64,000 bases of DNA from Rheinheimera riviphila (GCF_004005945.1 NZ_SACS01000011.1:62001-126000); one strand, 5' to 3'. Counted from the stretch's first letter, positions 29,082 through 38,252 are shown. Numbers and translations are program-made. The notes: generated from the letters alone by a model not told the origin.

Positions 29082-29144
29082 CGCATTTTGCCGTATATTT
29101 TGCCGCACATTTTGCCGCACATAAGCCATTTATGGCGTTATAAT
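29082..29144 (+). promoter_or_regulatory. thiI promoter region with 12-bp tandem repeats
   Basis: Three tandem copies of ATTTTGCCG(C/T)A(C/T) (about 29083-29119) precede a consensus -10 TATAAT at 29139-29144, some 33 bp before the thiI start. No clear -35 is seen; the repeat unit TTTGCCGCAC overlaps where it should lie. Confidence 0.5.
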
Positions 29145-29176
29145 GCGCGCCAGTTTTTTTGTGGCGGCAGCGGCTT

Positions 29177-30640
29177 ATGATCGAATTTATTATCAAGTTA
29201 CATCCGGAAATTTCCATCAAAAGTAAGTCGGTCCGCAAACGCCAGACCATGTTACTGGAGCAAAATATCAAAACGATTTTGCTGCAGCTTGACCCCACCA
29301 TCGAAGTTCGCAATTTTTATGATCATCTGACCGTCACGGCTCAGCAAGACTGTGACAAGCTGCGGCGACAATTGCTGGAACATCTGCAATGTATTCCGGG
29401 CATCGTGCAGTTTGCCGAAATGCAGTCCGGTAGTTTCGAGTCGTTGCATCATATATTTGAGCAAGTGCTGGAGCTGTATCGCGCGCAGCTGGAGCACAAA
29501 AGTTTTTGCGTGCGGGTCAAACGCACCGGCGACCATCCTTTTTCTTCCATCGAAGCTGAGCGTTATATTGGCGGCGGTTTAAATCAACATATTGCCTCGG
29601 CGCAAGTGCGGTTGAAAAATCCGGATCTGACAGTTCATGTTGAAATTAAACGCGACAAACTGATGATTGTGCGCCAGATGTATCACGGCATGGGCGGTTT
29701 TCCACTGCCATCCCAAGGCGATGTATTGTCGTTAATTTCCGGTGGTTTTGACTCGGCGGTGGCCAGTTATCTGATGATCCGCAAAGGCCTGCGCACCCAT
29801 TTTCTGTTTTTTAATCTCGGTGGCGCGGCGCATGAAACCGGTGTAAGGCAGATGTCTTTTTACTTGTGGCAAAAATATAGTCTGTCGCACAAGGTCAAAT
29901 TTGTGTCGGTCGATTTTGCGCCTGTGGTCACGGAAATTCTGGAAAAAATCGACAACGGCCTGATGGGCGTTGTGCTCAAACGCATGATGATGCGCGCCGC
30001 AGCCACAGTGGCAGAAAGCCTGAATATCAAAGCGGTGATCACCGGTGAAAGTGTTGGCCAAGTGGCCAGTCAGACCATCGTCAATCTGAATGTGATTGAC
30101 CGGGTCACTGAAATGCTAATTTTAAGACCGCTTATTTATCAGGATAAACAAGAGATTATTGATATTGCGCGGGCAATTGGCGTAGAAGATTTGGCCAAAA
30201 CCATGCCTGAATATTGTGGCGTGATTTCAAAAAGCCCAACGGTCAATGCGGTGCTTTCTGAAGTCAATGCCGCTGAGCAGCATTTCGATTTCAGCATCCT
30301 CGAACAAGTCAGTAACAACGCCAAAGTGATGGATATTCGAACCATTGAATATCAGGCAGAGCAGCAGGTGGCGACCGTCTCGCTGGAAACCGTGTTGCCG
30401 GCCGGCGCTATTGTGCTGGACGTACGGGCGCCGGATGAAACCGAGCGTTTTCCATTGCAATTAACCGAGCATGCCGTAGTTGAATTACCGTTTTACAAAA
30501 TCGCCAATGGCTTCGCCGCTTTGGATCAGACGCAGCAGTATTATTTATATTGTGATCGCGGCGTGATGAGTAAACTGCAAGCTTTGCTACTAAAAGAGCA
30601 GGGCTATCAGAATGTGGCGGTTTATAAAAAGCCAGAGTAG
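29177..30640 (+). CDS. thiI: tRNA 4-thiouridine synthase / thiamine sulfur carrier enzyme ThiI
   Basis: 487 aa. THUMP domain (about 60-165), PP-loop adenylation domain with SGGFDSAVASY (about 188-198), and a C-terminal rhodanese domain with the catalytic Cys in YCDRGVMSKLQ. The EYCGVISKSP motif supplies the partner cysteine of E. coli ThiI. It thiolates U8 of tRNA and passes sulfur to thiamine thiazole synthesis. ATG 29177 gives MIEFIIKLHPEI, aligning with the E. coli start. Confidence 0.95.
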   Translation: MIEFIIKLHPEISIKSKSVRKRQTMLLEQNIKTILLQLDPTIEVRNFYDHLTVTAQQDCDKLRRQLLEHLQCIPGIVQFAEMQSGSFESLHHIFEQVLELYRAQLEHKSFCVRVKRTGDHPFSSIEAERYIGGGLNQHIASAQVRLKNPDLTVHVEIKRDKLMIVRQMYHGMGGFPLPSQGDVLSLISGGFDSAVASYLMIRKGLRTHFLFFNLGGAAHETGVRQMSFYLWQKYSLSHKVKFVSVDFAPVVTEILEKIDNGLMGVVLKRMMMRAAATVAESLNIKAVITGESVGQVASQTIVNLNVIDRVTEMLILRPLIYQDKQEIIDIARAIGVEDLAKTMPEYCGVISKSPTVNAVLSEVNAAEQHFDFSILEQVSNNAKVMDIRTIEYQAEQQVATVSLETVLPAGAIVLDVRAPDETERFPLQLTEHAVVELPFYKIANGFAALDQTQQYYLYCDRGVMSKLQALLLKEQGYQNVAVYKKPE

Positions 30641-30671
30641 GACATAGCGCAGCAGGCTATTGTTGCAAAAA

Positions 30672-31604
30672 TTAATACTGCCAGGGTTGTAATCTGGCAG
30701 TTAGCTGCTGATAAAGCGCCAGATGTGCCGGAAGTTGGATTTGATGAGCCGCCGCCTGTTGTAATAAAAAGCCGGTGATGGCATTGAGTTCAGTGCGACG
30801 CTGGTTGGCGACATCCTGTTGCATGGATGAGAGATTTTGCGCCGTGGTTTGTTGGACTTTTTCGATCAGTTGCTGCAACTCATCCAGGCTAAATTGTTGG
30901 CCACAGGCCTTCGCCACCAATACAAACTCAGTCAGCAGTTGGCTGATTTGCACCTGATATTCTGCTTTTAATAATTCGCCATTGCGAACCTGCAGCAACG
31001 CCGTCAGTGGATTAATCACACAGTTAATGGCCAATTTTTTCCACAAGTAAGGTGTGATATCAGCCACTTGCTGTAACGGCCCTAATGCGATGTTGAGATC
31101 ACTGGCGATGGTTGTGACAGAACTTCTGGCGGCAGCGTTACAAGCGCCGAGCATGGTTTCGCCAAAACCGGTATGCCGCACTTGCAGCGGCGATGGCTTG
31201 TAAGCGCCCTGAGTGGTGCTGGCGAACCATAAACCCTGACTGGGCAGCAGCAATGCCTGAACTTGCTCGAGGGTGCCCATGCCGTTGTGACATAACACGA
31301 TGTGCGCGTGCTCACTTAAATGCGGCAATAACTGCTGCACCGCGGCGACGGTATCAAAGGCTTTGACCGGGATCAGCACTTTGTCAAAAGGGCCATGAGT
31401 TGCCCCTGCAAGTTGCATCGGAAAATCGCGACTGCCGACACTAAAACGATAATTCAAACTTTGTGCCTGCCGCAGCCACAGTTGCACCGGTTGCTGCGCT
31501 AAGGCCCAGCGACTGGCAGCCAGTAAACCAATGGCGCCGCGTCCGACCACCAGCCAGGGTTTTTGCGAAATTCCGGTTGAAACCTCTGATCGATGTTGTT
31601 CCAT
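30672..31604 (-). CDS. panE: 2-dehydropantoate 2-reductase
   Basis: 310-aa NADPH-dependent ketopantoate reductase of pantothenate synthesis. Rossmann segment WLVVGRGAIGLLAASR at the N-terminus, KAFDTVAAVQQLLP, LCHNGMGTLEQ and the catalytic-Lys/Asn region PYLWKKLAINCVINPLTALL. Convergent with thiI. The nearby yajQ is a neighbour of panE-like genes in several gammaproteobacteria. Confidence 0.92.
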   Translation of the reverse strand: MEQHRSEVSTGISQKPWLVVGRGAIGLLAASRWALAQQPVQLWLRQAQSLNYRFSVGSRDFPMQLAGATHGPFDKVLIPVKAFDTVAAVQQLLPHLSEHAHIVLCHNGMGTLEQVQALLLPSQGLWFASTTQGAYKPSPLQVRHTGFGETMLGACNAAARSSVTTIASDLNIALGPLQQVADITPYLWKKLAINCVINPLTALLQVRNGELLKAEYQVQISQLLTEFVLVAKACGQQFSLDELQQLIEKVQQTTAQNLSSMQQDVANQRRTELNAITGFLLQQAAAHQIQLPAHLALYQQLTARLQPWQY

Positions 31605-31619
31605 GCGATGACCTTGGGT

Positions 31620-31988
31620 TTAAGTACTGACGGTTTTAAAGCGGGCAGGCCGCCATGTCCAAAGCAGCAGCGCCAATAAAATACCGCAGATATCGGCCAA
31701 CCAGTCCCACCAGTCACCCTGACGAACTGTCAGATAATGTTGTGCCAGTTCCACCAGTCCGCCATACATACTCATTAGCACCAACCCTGCCAAGGTTCGA
31801 CCCGCAAAACTGAGTTGCCACAACAATGTCAAAACCACAAACACTAACAAATGCATCACTTTATCGTTTGGCATCCAGTTTGACGGTAAGCCACTGACAT
31901 CTTTTAAAAAACCATAGCTGCAAATCATCAGCGCCAGGACCAGTAGAATACGGAAAACATGTGGGCTCAGTGTCATAGGTATGTTCAT
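31620..31988 (-). CDS. VanZ-like family membrane protein
   Basis: 122 aa with about four membrane helices. NDKVMHLLVFVVLTLLW and GGLVELAQHYL...RQGDWWDWLADICGILLA are VanZ-domain hallmarks (conserved Asp/His and E-Q pairs). Function unknown. ATG 31988 is only 6 bp from repeat R1 copy 4, so the repeat supplies the immediate upstream sequence; the longer frame to 32051 runs into the repeat and is rejected. Confidence 0.8.
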   Translation of the reverse strand: MNIPMTLSPHVFRILLVLALMICSYGFLKDVSGLPSNWMPNDKVMHLLVFVVLTLLWQLSFAGRTLAGLVLMSMYGGLVELAQHYLTVRQGDWWDWLADICGILLALLLWTWRPARFKTVST

Positions 31989-31993
31989 TTTTA

Positions 31994-32121
31994 TATACCC
32001 GTCATCCTTAAAGATTCGGGGTTGTTGCCTTCGTTCGTTCGCCCCAGTCACATAGAACAGCTATGCTCCTGGGGTCTCACTCACTTGTCGCCTACCCGAA
32101 TCTTCAATGATTTTGGGTATA
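31994..32121. repeat. Palindromic repeat R1, full copy 4
   Basis: 128 bp with ends TATACCCGTCATCC and ATGATTTTGGGTATA. Centre CCCCAGTCACATAGAACAGC / CTATGCTCCTGGGG forms the inner hairpin. It is inserted directly before the VanZ-like start codon. The adjoining stretch 32122-32280 up to yajQ holds nothing recognisable beyond a short GTGTGTAGT direct repeat. Confidence 0.85.
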
Positions 32122-32280
32122 TGTTGCCGCTTGTATGCGAGTGTCGGTCTTTACCCTGGTTCAGAGCTACTCACCCCCAACCGCGATTGCATAAGTTTGC
32201 CTATTTATCGCAAACCTATGGTCTTTGATTGTGTGTAGTCGTGTGTAGTAGCTCTGAATGACAGGTTGATAAAGAACGTA

Positions 32281-32763
32281 CTAGTCTCTAAAGTTCTTAA
32301 ATTGGAAAGGCTGGCCGAGGTCACTTCCCCGAACCAACTGGATTGCGGCTTGCAGGTCGTCACGATTTTTACCAGTGACCCGTAACTCTTCGCCTTGAAT
32401 TGCTACTTGCACCTTAATACTACTTTCTTTGACGATTTTAACGATTTTTTTCGCGAGTTCTTTGTCAATGCCCTGCTTGATAACTATATGGCGCGTAATG
32501 TATTTGCCATGACGATCTTCTTTTTCAAGTTTGAAACTACTGACATCCATCTGCAGCTTACTCGCTTTGGTGGCAAAAATATCAAACAGCTGCATCACTT
32601 GCTGATCGGCTTCTGCGGTCAACTCAATGTGGTCTTTTTTAAACTCAATTTTGGCGTCAACGCCACGAAAATCGTAACGGGTTTCAAGCTCGCGTTTCGC
32701 GTTCTCAACCGCGTTATTTGCTTGATTCATATCAATTTCTGAAACAATATCAAATGAAGGCAT
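32281..32763 (-). CDS. yajQ: YajQ family nucleotide-binding protein (DUF520)
   Basis: 160 aa with two ferredoxin-like halves. MPSFDIVSEIDMNQANNAV at the start and NRDDLQAAIQLVRG near the end are strongly conserved in YajQ. Relatives bind nucleotides, and Xanthomonas/Pseudomonas homologues bind c-di-GMP and act as effectors, which is notable given the many c-di-GMP enzymes in this window. Confidence 0.94.
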   Translation of the reverse strand: MPSFDIVSEIDMNQANNAVENAKRELETRYDFRGVDAKIEFKKDHIELTAEADQQVMQLFDIFATKASKLQMDVSSFKLEKEDRHGKYITRHIVIKQGIDKELAKKIVKIVKESSIKVQVAIQGEELRVTGKNRDDLQAAIQLVRGSDLGQPFQFKNFRD

Positions 32764-33049
32764 GGCTTTCTCTTTTTCGATTAAAACTTAGTTGCCTATT
32801 ATAAGCTAAAGTCTGCAACGAGCGAACCTCTTCTGTATCCAATAAATTGACACTTTACAGGCTATAGGGGGTAAATAAGCTGGAAACGGTTCTGCGCAGT
32901 TCGGGAAAGTTCTAATTCAACAGCTTTTTCTAAAATCAGTATCAAAATTTCCGCGAGTAAATCAAATTCCGGCGCGATGCCTTATTAGCCATCTGGATTT
33001 CTATTGACATTCAAGCCGCGGCCGCTACACTAAGGCCGCATTTTTTCAG

Positions 33050-33265
33050 GTGCTGTTTTAGCTGTTGGTAATACTGCCAATTGCGACAAACAGTGAAACG
33101 GGAATCTGGTTCAACGCCAGAGCTGCCCCCGCAACGGTAACACTGTTCGTGAATAGTTAAAAAATTCACGATGAAGATCGCGTAGCCACTGTCTTTGGAT
33201 GGGAAGGTGAGATCTTGGTCAGATTTTTAATGTCTGGCAGTGTAGCCCGGAGACCGGCCTGAGAA
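33050..33265 (+). ncRNA. Cobalamin riboswitch
   Basis: Class-I-type B12 riboswitch ahead of the BtuB-like receptor gene. Conserved blocks in order: GAAACGGGAATCTGG (about 33095-33109), GAGCTGCCCCCGCAACGGTA (about 33120-33139), AGCCACTG (33184-33191), GGGAAGGTG (33201-33209) and the B12 box region AGCCCGGAGACCGGCC (33244-33259). Cobalamin binding is expected to block translation or expression of the receptor. The upstream stretch 32764-33049 has no gene. Confidence 0.95.
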
Positions 33266-33312
33266 GTTCATTCACTCAACGACACGCGGTGGGCGTGTAC
33301 CACGGAGTTATT

Positions 33313-35133
33313 ATGTTGAAGTTCTCAATGCTGGGCACTGCTGTGTTCAGTACCGCCGTTTGTGCTAATTCTGCTACAACCGATCTTGAACACATTTCTA
33401 TTTATGCCAATCGTTCGGCTAAACCAGTGCATCAGGTCAATGCAAGCGTCACAGTGGTTGAACGCTCAGATATTGATTTATTGCAGCCAAAAGATTTGCC
33501 GGCGTTGTTGCAAACTTTGCCTGGGATCCATATCGCCAGACAAGGAAGTCAGGGGCAATTGGTGAGCGTCTTTGTACGAGGTGCAAACACTAAACATACA
33601 CTGATCCTGATTGATGGTGTCAGAACAGGTTCCTCCAGTGCCGGATACCAGGATATATCGCAAATTCCGGTTGAATTGATTGAGAAAGTTGAGTTGATCC
33701 GTGGGCCAAGAGCGGCCTTGTATGGGTCAGATGCTGTTGGCGGTGTGATCGCTATAACCACCCGACAAACACCGTCTACTCAGGTTGTCCTTCGTACCGG
33801 TAGTCATGGTTTAGGGCAAACTGCAATCCACGGTCGCTATCAGTTTGATAAAAGTGAAATTTTTGCTTCGACAGGTTATAGCAAAGCCGATGGCATCAAC
33901 GTTATGGCAATTCCGGGAGCAGATCCGGACCGGGATGGTTTTACCAATCGATTTGTCCGCGCAGGTGCCAGACAGCAGTTCAATGATGGTTCGTTGCAAT
34001 ATACTACACAGCTGGTGCGCGGCTTTAATGAATACGATGATTACCCAAGCAGTTATGGTCGCTATCATGATCAAGCCAAGGTAAAACAAGACCTGCATCA
34101 GCTTAAAGCTGAATTTAACCAACAGTTGAATTCAGTGCAATTGGCACATCAGGCGCATTTTGCTTTAAATAAAGACGATAGCCTGAACTATGGGAATGAG
34201 GTGGCGTCTTCGTTGTTTCATACCGAACGGCAGGAGTTTGAGTACCAACTGAATGCCGCACTGAATGAATCGTTGACGTTGATTTCTGGTGTAGTGAGCC
34301 GCAACGAACAAGTTGAATTTCAAAGTGTTGATGAGTCCCGTCGTACAAACAGTGTGTTTGTTGGAGCCGGGCAACAGATCGGTCATTTGAATCTTGAAGC
34401 AACAGTCCGCCGAGACCATACCAGTTCCTATGGTAGCAGCAATACCTATCAGTGGGGGATGAGCTATCAGGTGGTAGCGCCACTTCAGCTAAGGTTTAAC
34501 CAGGGCTCGGCATTTAAGGTTCCAACATTTAATGACCTGTATTATCCGTTTTCCAGTAACCCTGATTTGTTGCCGGAACAATCGTTGTCCAGAGAGGCAG
34601 GCTTAAGATTTACGCCCGCAGGTAGTTATCAGTGGCAGTTCGATTTGGTGCATTTCCAGCGTGATATGGTCAATATGATCATCTGGAACAGCAAATCCAA
34701 GCCCAGCCCAAAACCAGAAAACTTAGTAGAAGCGAAGATACATGGCTTAGAATACAGCATGGCCGCCCGTACTGGTTTGGTGCAGCATCAACTCGCTGTG
34801 ACCTATACCGCAGGTGAGTATGTGCACTCCGTCACCGGTGGTTTACCGGACATTCCAAAACAAAAATACAATTATCTGGCCAGTGTTGAGCTTGGTGATT
34901 GGCAGGTGAGTGGTTCATTAATGTATCGTGACGAAGTGCGAAATCGCTTTACTGGTGTACCGCAACTTAAATCGGTTGTGTTGGCGGGAGCGGGCGTACA
35001 TTATCGAATTAATGATCGTTTTCAGGTTCGGCTGAACCTCGACAACTTGTTTGATCGAGACTACAACACGACCGTTGGGTATCATCAACCTGGCCGTGAA
35101 TTTAGTCTGTCACTGCAGTCGCTGTGGCTCTGA
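33313..35133 (+). CDS. btuB: TonB-dependent vitamin B12 receptor (BtuB-like)
   Basis: 606-aa outer-membrane receptor. Signal peptide (MLKFSMLGTAVFSTAVCANS), a TonB box-like segment, plug domain (about 35-150: LPALLQTLPGIHIARQGS, FVRGANTKHTLILIDGVR, IELIRGPRAALYGSDAVGG) and a 22-strand barrel ending with aromatic LQSLWL. ATG 33313 has CGGAG upstream; the frame opens earlier at 33289 without signal peptide logic. The riboswitch strongly supports B12 specificity, and the ABC importer is encoded at 39.3-42.7 kb. Confidence 0.93.
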   Translation: MLKFSMLGTAVFSTAVCANSATTDLEHISIYANRSAKPVHQVNASVTVVERSDIDLLQPKDLPALLQTLPGIHIARQGSQGQLVSVFVRGANTKHTLILIDGVRTGSSSAGYQDISQIPVELIEKVELIRGPRAALYGSDAVGGVIAITTRQTPSTQVVLRTGSHGLGQTAIHGRYQFDKSEIFASTGYSKADGINVMAIPGADPDRDGFTNRFVRAGARQQFNDGSLQYTTQLVRGFNEYDDYPSSYGRYHDQAKVKQDLHQLKAEFNQQLNSVQLAHQAHFALNKDDSLNYGNEVASSLFHTERQEFEYQLNAALNESLTLISGVVSRNEQVEFQSVDESRRTNSVFVGAGQQIGHLNLEATVRRDHTSSYGSSNTYQWGMSYQVVAPLQLRFNQGSAFKVPTFNDLYYPFSSNPDLLPEQSLSREAGLRFTPAGSYQWQFDLVHFQRDMVNMIIWNSKSKPSPKPENLVEAKIHGLEYSMAARTGLVQHQLAVTYTAGEYVHSVTGGLPDIPKQKYNYLASVELGDWQVSGSLMYRDEVRNRFTGVPQLKSVVLAGAGVHYRINDRFQVRLNLDNLFDRDYNTTVGYHQPGREFSLSLQSLWL

Positions 35134-35163
35134 TCCGGTAACTTACCTTTCAATACTGTTGAT

Positions 35164-35197
35164 AAAAGCCGGCGATTTATTATCTGCCGGCTTTTTT
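35164..35197 (+). terminator. btuB terminator
   Basis: AAAAGCCGGC / GCCGGCTTTT 10-bp stem, 12-nt loop, T-rich tail, 30 bp after the btuB stop. Confidence 0.9.
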
Positions 35198-35228
35198 ATT
35201 TGCATTCTAAAGTACCTATTGCTCTCGC

Positions 35229-35293
35229 GGCACCTACCCGAATTTTCAATGAAGGCGGCCAACAACCCCGCAACTTCAAGGATGACGGGTATA
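35229..35293. repeat. Rearranged fragment of repeat R1 (copy 5)
   Basis: CCTACCCGAATTTTCAATGA from one R1 end is joined to GGCGGCCAACAACCCCG and CTTCAAGGATGACGGGTATA from the other end, with the centre missing. 65 bp. Confidence 0.7.
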
Positions 35294-35660
35294 TAATCGA
35301 ATAGTCCATATTTGCGGTAGAATTGAACTTACAATGCGACCTTTCGTCGTGTCAGGCGACTGCTTATCCGGGGAAATCCCGCTCCCACTGAAATAATGTT
35401 GATATAAATTTAATAATTCAATAGTCCAGCGAGCGGCGCCTGTGGATTGTGTCAGCGTTGATAAATCAATGAATTGGGTTGGCGAAGTGTGTTGCTCGTC
35501 GGCACTATATTCATTCTTTATAACGATGACAATGATTGGGCGTGGAACAGGAAGTCTCTGCTACACGCCCCCGCTTTTTTTTCACAAGGTTTATCCAAGC
35601 GATCCTTTGTGATACCACTGTATGGCGATGACGTGATCCGCGGTCCGGATTTTTTTCTCA
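35294..35660. other. Gene-free region with a terminator-like hairpin
   Basis: No credible coding region on either strand: the only long frame (35474-35818, plus) overlaps msrA. A hairpin GGGCGTG / CACGCCC (35538-35544 with 35564-35570) is followed by eight T (35574-35582), as at the 3' end of a small plus-strand RNA. A TATATT (35506-35511) lies upstream. A short sRNA is possible but unproven. Confidence 0.35.
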
Positions 35661-36194
35661 TTATTTCAAGATTGCCGCAAACTGCTGCCGAAACTTGGCA
35701 AGTTTCGGCAGCACTAAAAACTGGCAATAAGGTTGATTGGGGTTTTGCGCGGCGTAACCCTGATGATATTGTTCCGCCGGATAAAAAGTCGCAACCGCTT
35801 CAATGCTCGTCACAATAGCAGCCGGGTAAACTTGCTGCTGCGTCAGTTCTGCGATCAACTGTTGCACTTCAGCCTGCTGTTGTTCGTCATGTACAAACAC
35901 TGCTGAGCGGTATTGTGTACCCACGTCATTGCCCTGACGATTTAACGTGGTTGGGTCATGCAGGAAAAACAAAATTTCCAGTAATTGCCGGTAGCTGATG
36001 ATGGAGGCGTCAAACTGTAACTGTACTACTTCGGCATGTCCGGTCTGGCCGGTGCAAATATCGCGATAGCTCGGGTTGGTGGTGTGACCGCCCATATAAC
36101 CACTGGTGGCGCTGAGCACGCCTGTTAATTGGTTAAAGGCCGCTTCGATACACCAGAAACAGCCGCCGGCGAAAGTGGCAACTTGTGTGTTCAT
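35661..36194 (-). CDS. msrA: Peptide methionine sulfoxide reductase A
   Basis: 177-aa enzyme reducing methionine-S-sulfoxide in proteins. Catalytic motif GGCFWCIEAAF (Cys about 12). Other conserved segments: SGYMGGHTTNPSYRDICTGQTGHAEVVQ, FFLHDPTTLNRQGNDVGTQYRS and EQYHQGYAAQNP. Length and motifs indicate a full-length protein of the short class. Confidence 0.96.
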   Translation of the reverse strand: MNTQVATFAGGCFWCIEAAFNQLTGVLSATSGYMGGHTTNPSYRDICTGQTGHAEVVQLQFDASIISYRQLLEILFFLHDPTTLNRQGNDVGTQYRSAVFVHDEQQQAEVQQLIAELTQQQVYPAAIVTSIEAVATFYPAEQYHQGYAAQNPNQPYCQFLVLPKLAKFRQQFAAILK

Positions 36195-36375
36195 TGAATT
36201 CTCCGGTTATTTTTGCATTTGATCTGTCGACATGGGGGCAACGTAGTCTAAACCAATAGCAGGATCAAATTTAGTGTGGTTGGTGTCGGCCGATCTATTT
36301 TCCGTTCCACAATTGCAGTCTCACATTTTAGTCGCACAAACAACAGCGGCCGCGGTCAACATAACAGGAGTTCAG

Positions 36376-37419
36376 GTGAATATTGCCATTATTGGAGCAG
36401 GCGTCAGTGCCGCTGCTGCGGTTGGGGTGCTGAAACAGCACGGCTGTCAGATCAGTGTGTTTGAGAAATCGCGCGGACCGGGCGGGCGGATGAGCAGCAA
36501 AAGAGCGCTGGCCGGTAGCCTGGATTTAGGCGCGCAGTATTTTACTGCCCGCGATGCCGGTTTTATCGCCCAGGTTGAACAGTGGCGCAGTCAGGGACTG
36601 GTACAAATCTGGTCGATGCAACCTTGGGTGTCTGAACACGGTGTATTGTCGCGCTCTGACGATCAACAAATCCGTTATGTCGGTACCAGCACCATGCATC
36701 AAATGCTGATCCCCGCCTTTAGTGGTGTTGACATCCATTACCAGTCTAAAATCAATGAGTTAAGTTTTATCACCAGCAACGTCAGCAGTCATTCACAGGG
36801 GCAGTGGCAATTATGTTCCGAGCAAGGCGAATGTTACGGTGGTTTTGATGCAGTGCTGCTGACTTGCCCGCCGGAGCAAAGCTACCAGCTACTTATTGGA
36901 GCGCCGGTTTGCGCACAAATTCCGCGGCAAAGTTTGGTGCCTTGTTGGGCGGTGTTACTGGAGCTTGCAGCACCTACCCATGTCAGCATGGATGCGATTT
37001 TTGTCAAAGACGGCGCTGCGAGCTGGGTGGCGCGTCAATCCTCCAAACCCGGTCGGCAAAGTGCCCGTTTGCGTGATGTGTCAGAAGCGCCGGAGCAGTG
37101 GCTGTTGCATTTCACCGCTGATTTCAGTGCCGCCGAGCTCGAAGCCAGTGCTGAACGGATCACCGAACTTGCCGCAGCCGAGCTGGTCCGGGTGTTAGAG
37201 CGCACCGTCGAGGTGGCTGCTGCTTTATGTCATCGTTGGTTATACGCCAGCTACAATCCGGCCATCGCGCCTTGTGGTGTGCTTTATGATGCGAAAATGC
37301 AACTGGCATTAGCGGGCGACTGGACCTTAGGCGGCAGAGTCGAAAACGCCTGGTTATCCGGAGTGACGGCTGCTGAGCAATTGCTCAGCGCCCGGCATAA
37401 AAGCGGGCAGCAACGTTGA
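36376..37419 (+). CDS. FAD-dependent amine-oxidase-like protein (renalase-like)
   Basis: 347 aa. N-terminal dinucleotide-binding motif VNIAIIGAGVSAAAAVGVLKQHG with the FEKSRGPGGRMSSKR continuation found in renalase-type NAD(P)/FAD oxidases, plus DLGAQYFTARD and a C-terminal LALAGDWTLGGRVENAWLSG FAD motif. Cytoplasmic (no signal). GTG 36376 has a strong ACAGGAG site; a longer frame to 36274 lacks one. Substrate unknown; bacterial renalases oxidise aberrant dihydro-NAD(P) isomers. The stop overlaps the SDR start by 4 bp. Confidence 0.85.
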   Translation: MNIAIIGAGVSAAAAVGVLKQHGCQISVFEKSRGPGGRMSSKRALAGSLDLGAQYFTARDAGFIAQVEQWRSQGLVQIWSMQPWVSEHGVLSRSDDQQIRYVGTSTMHQMLIPAFSGVDIHYQSKINELSFITSNVSSHSQGQWQLCSEQGECYGGFDAVLLTCPPEQSYQLLIGAPVCAQIPRQSLVPCWAVLLELAAPTHVSMDAIFVKDGAASWVARQSSKPGRQSARLRDVSEAPEQWLLHFTADFSAAELEASAERITELAAAELVRVLERTVEVAAALCHRWLYASYNPAIAPCGVLYDAKMQLALAGDWTLGGRVENAWLSGVTAAEQLLSARHKSGQQR

Positions 37420-38135
37420 GCCGTTGTTTATTGGTGTTGGGAGCGGGCAGTGGCATTGGTCAGGCATTGCTGCAATTGGCGGTTGAGCAAGGCTGGCAGG
37501 CAGTTGGCGTCAGCCGTCAGGCGCGACCGGCAACCCTAGCCGCTGACATTGTCTGGCAGCAGCTGCAGTATCAACAGGATGATCTGCAATCGCTGGAGCA
37601 AGCCCTTGCTGGAATTTGCCAACAGTACCAGCCACAACTGCTATTTATTTGCCATGGCTTACTGCAACTCGCTGCTGTCAAAGCAGAAAAAACTATCCGG
37701 CAACTGGATGTGGCTGCCGCGGGCCAAAGCTGGTGGGTCAATTATCTGGTGCCGCTGCTGCACCTCAAAGCCATGTGGCCGTATTTACTACAGCAACCCT
37801 GCAAAGTTCTGGTGTTAAGTGCGAAAGTCGGCAGCATTACCGACAATCAACTGGGCGGTTGGTATAGCTATCGTGCAGCCAAAGCGGCGCTGAATATGGC
37901 GGTGAAAACGGCGGCCATTGAGCTGCAACGCCAACAAAAAAACACATTGTTAGTCACGGTTCATCCCGGTACCACCGACACTGCGCTGGCGGCGCCATTT
38001 ACCAAAAATCTGGCTGCTGGCCAACTGCAAACCCCGGCAGCGACAGCATTACGGTTGTGGCAAGTCGCTGAAAATTTGACAGCTAAAGATCATGGGGCAC
38101 TGCTCAATTGGGATGGTCGTAGGCTGCCTTACTAG
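37416..38135 (+). CDS. Short-chain dehydrogenase/reductase
   Basis: 239 aa. Nucleotide motif LVLGAGSGIGQALLQLA near the N-terminus, active-site Tyr and Lys in GGWYSYRAAKAALNMAVKT, and Ser in VLVLSAKVGSI. VHPGTTDTALAAPF and the C-terminal ALLNWDGRRLPY resemble C-factor-like SDRs. TTG at 37416 (TTGA overlap with the preceding stop) is the probable start; an internal GTG at 37434 is possible. Coupled with the renalase-like gene, so perhaps one redox function. Confidence 0.85.
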   Translation: MSRCLLVLGAGSGIGQALLQLAVEQGWQAVGVSRQARPATLAADIVWQQLQYQQDDLQSLEQALAGICQQYQPQLLFICHGLLQLAAVKAEKTIRQLDVAAAGQSWWVNYLVPLLHLKAMWPYLLQQPCKVLVLSAKVGSITDNQLGGWYSYRAAKAALNMAVKTAAIELQRQQKNTLLVTVHPGTTDTALAAPFTKNLAAGQLQTPAATALRLWQVAENLTAKDHGALLNWDGRRLPY

Positions 38136-38252
38136 CTGGTTATTACGGCAGTTTCTTGAATCGTCAGCAATGCCAATCTCTTGTGTTTAACCCTTGATGC
38201 TGAAGTGTGTAGCAGGCTAAGCTGAGCGCTTCATTCAGACAAGGAGTTCAAT

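Noticed and set aside
35474-35818. 114-aa plus-strand reading frame
   Set aside because: Its second half is antisense to the conserved C-terminus of msrA, and the first half covers a terminator-like hairpin.
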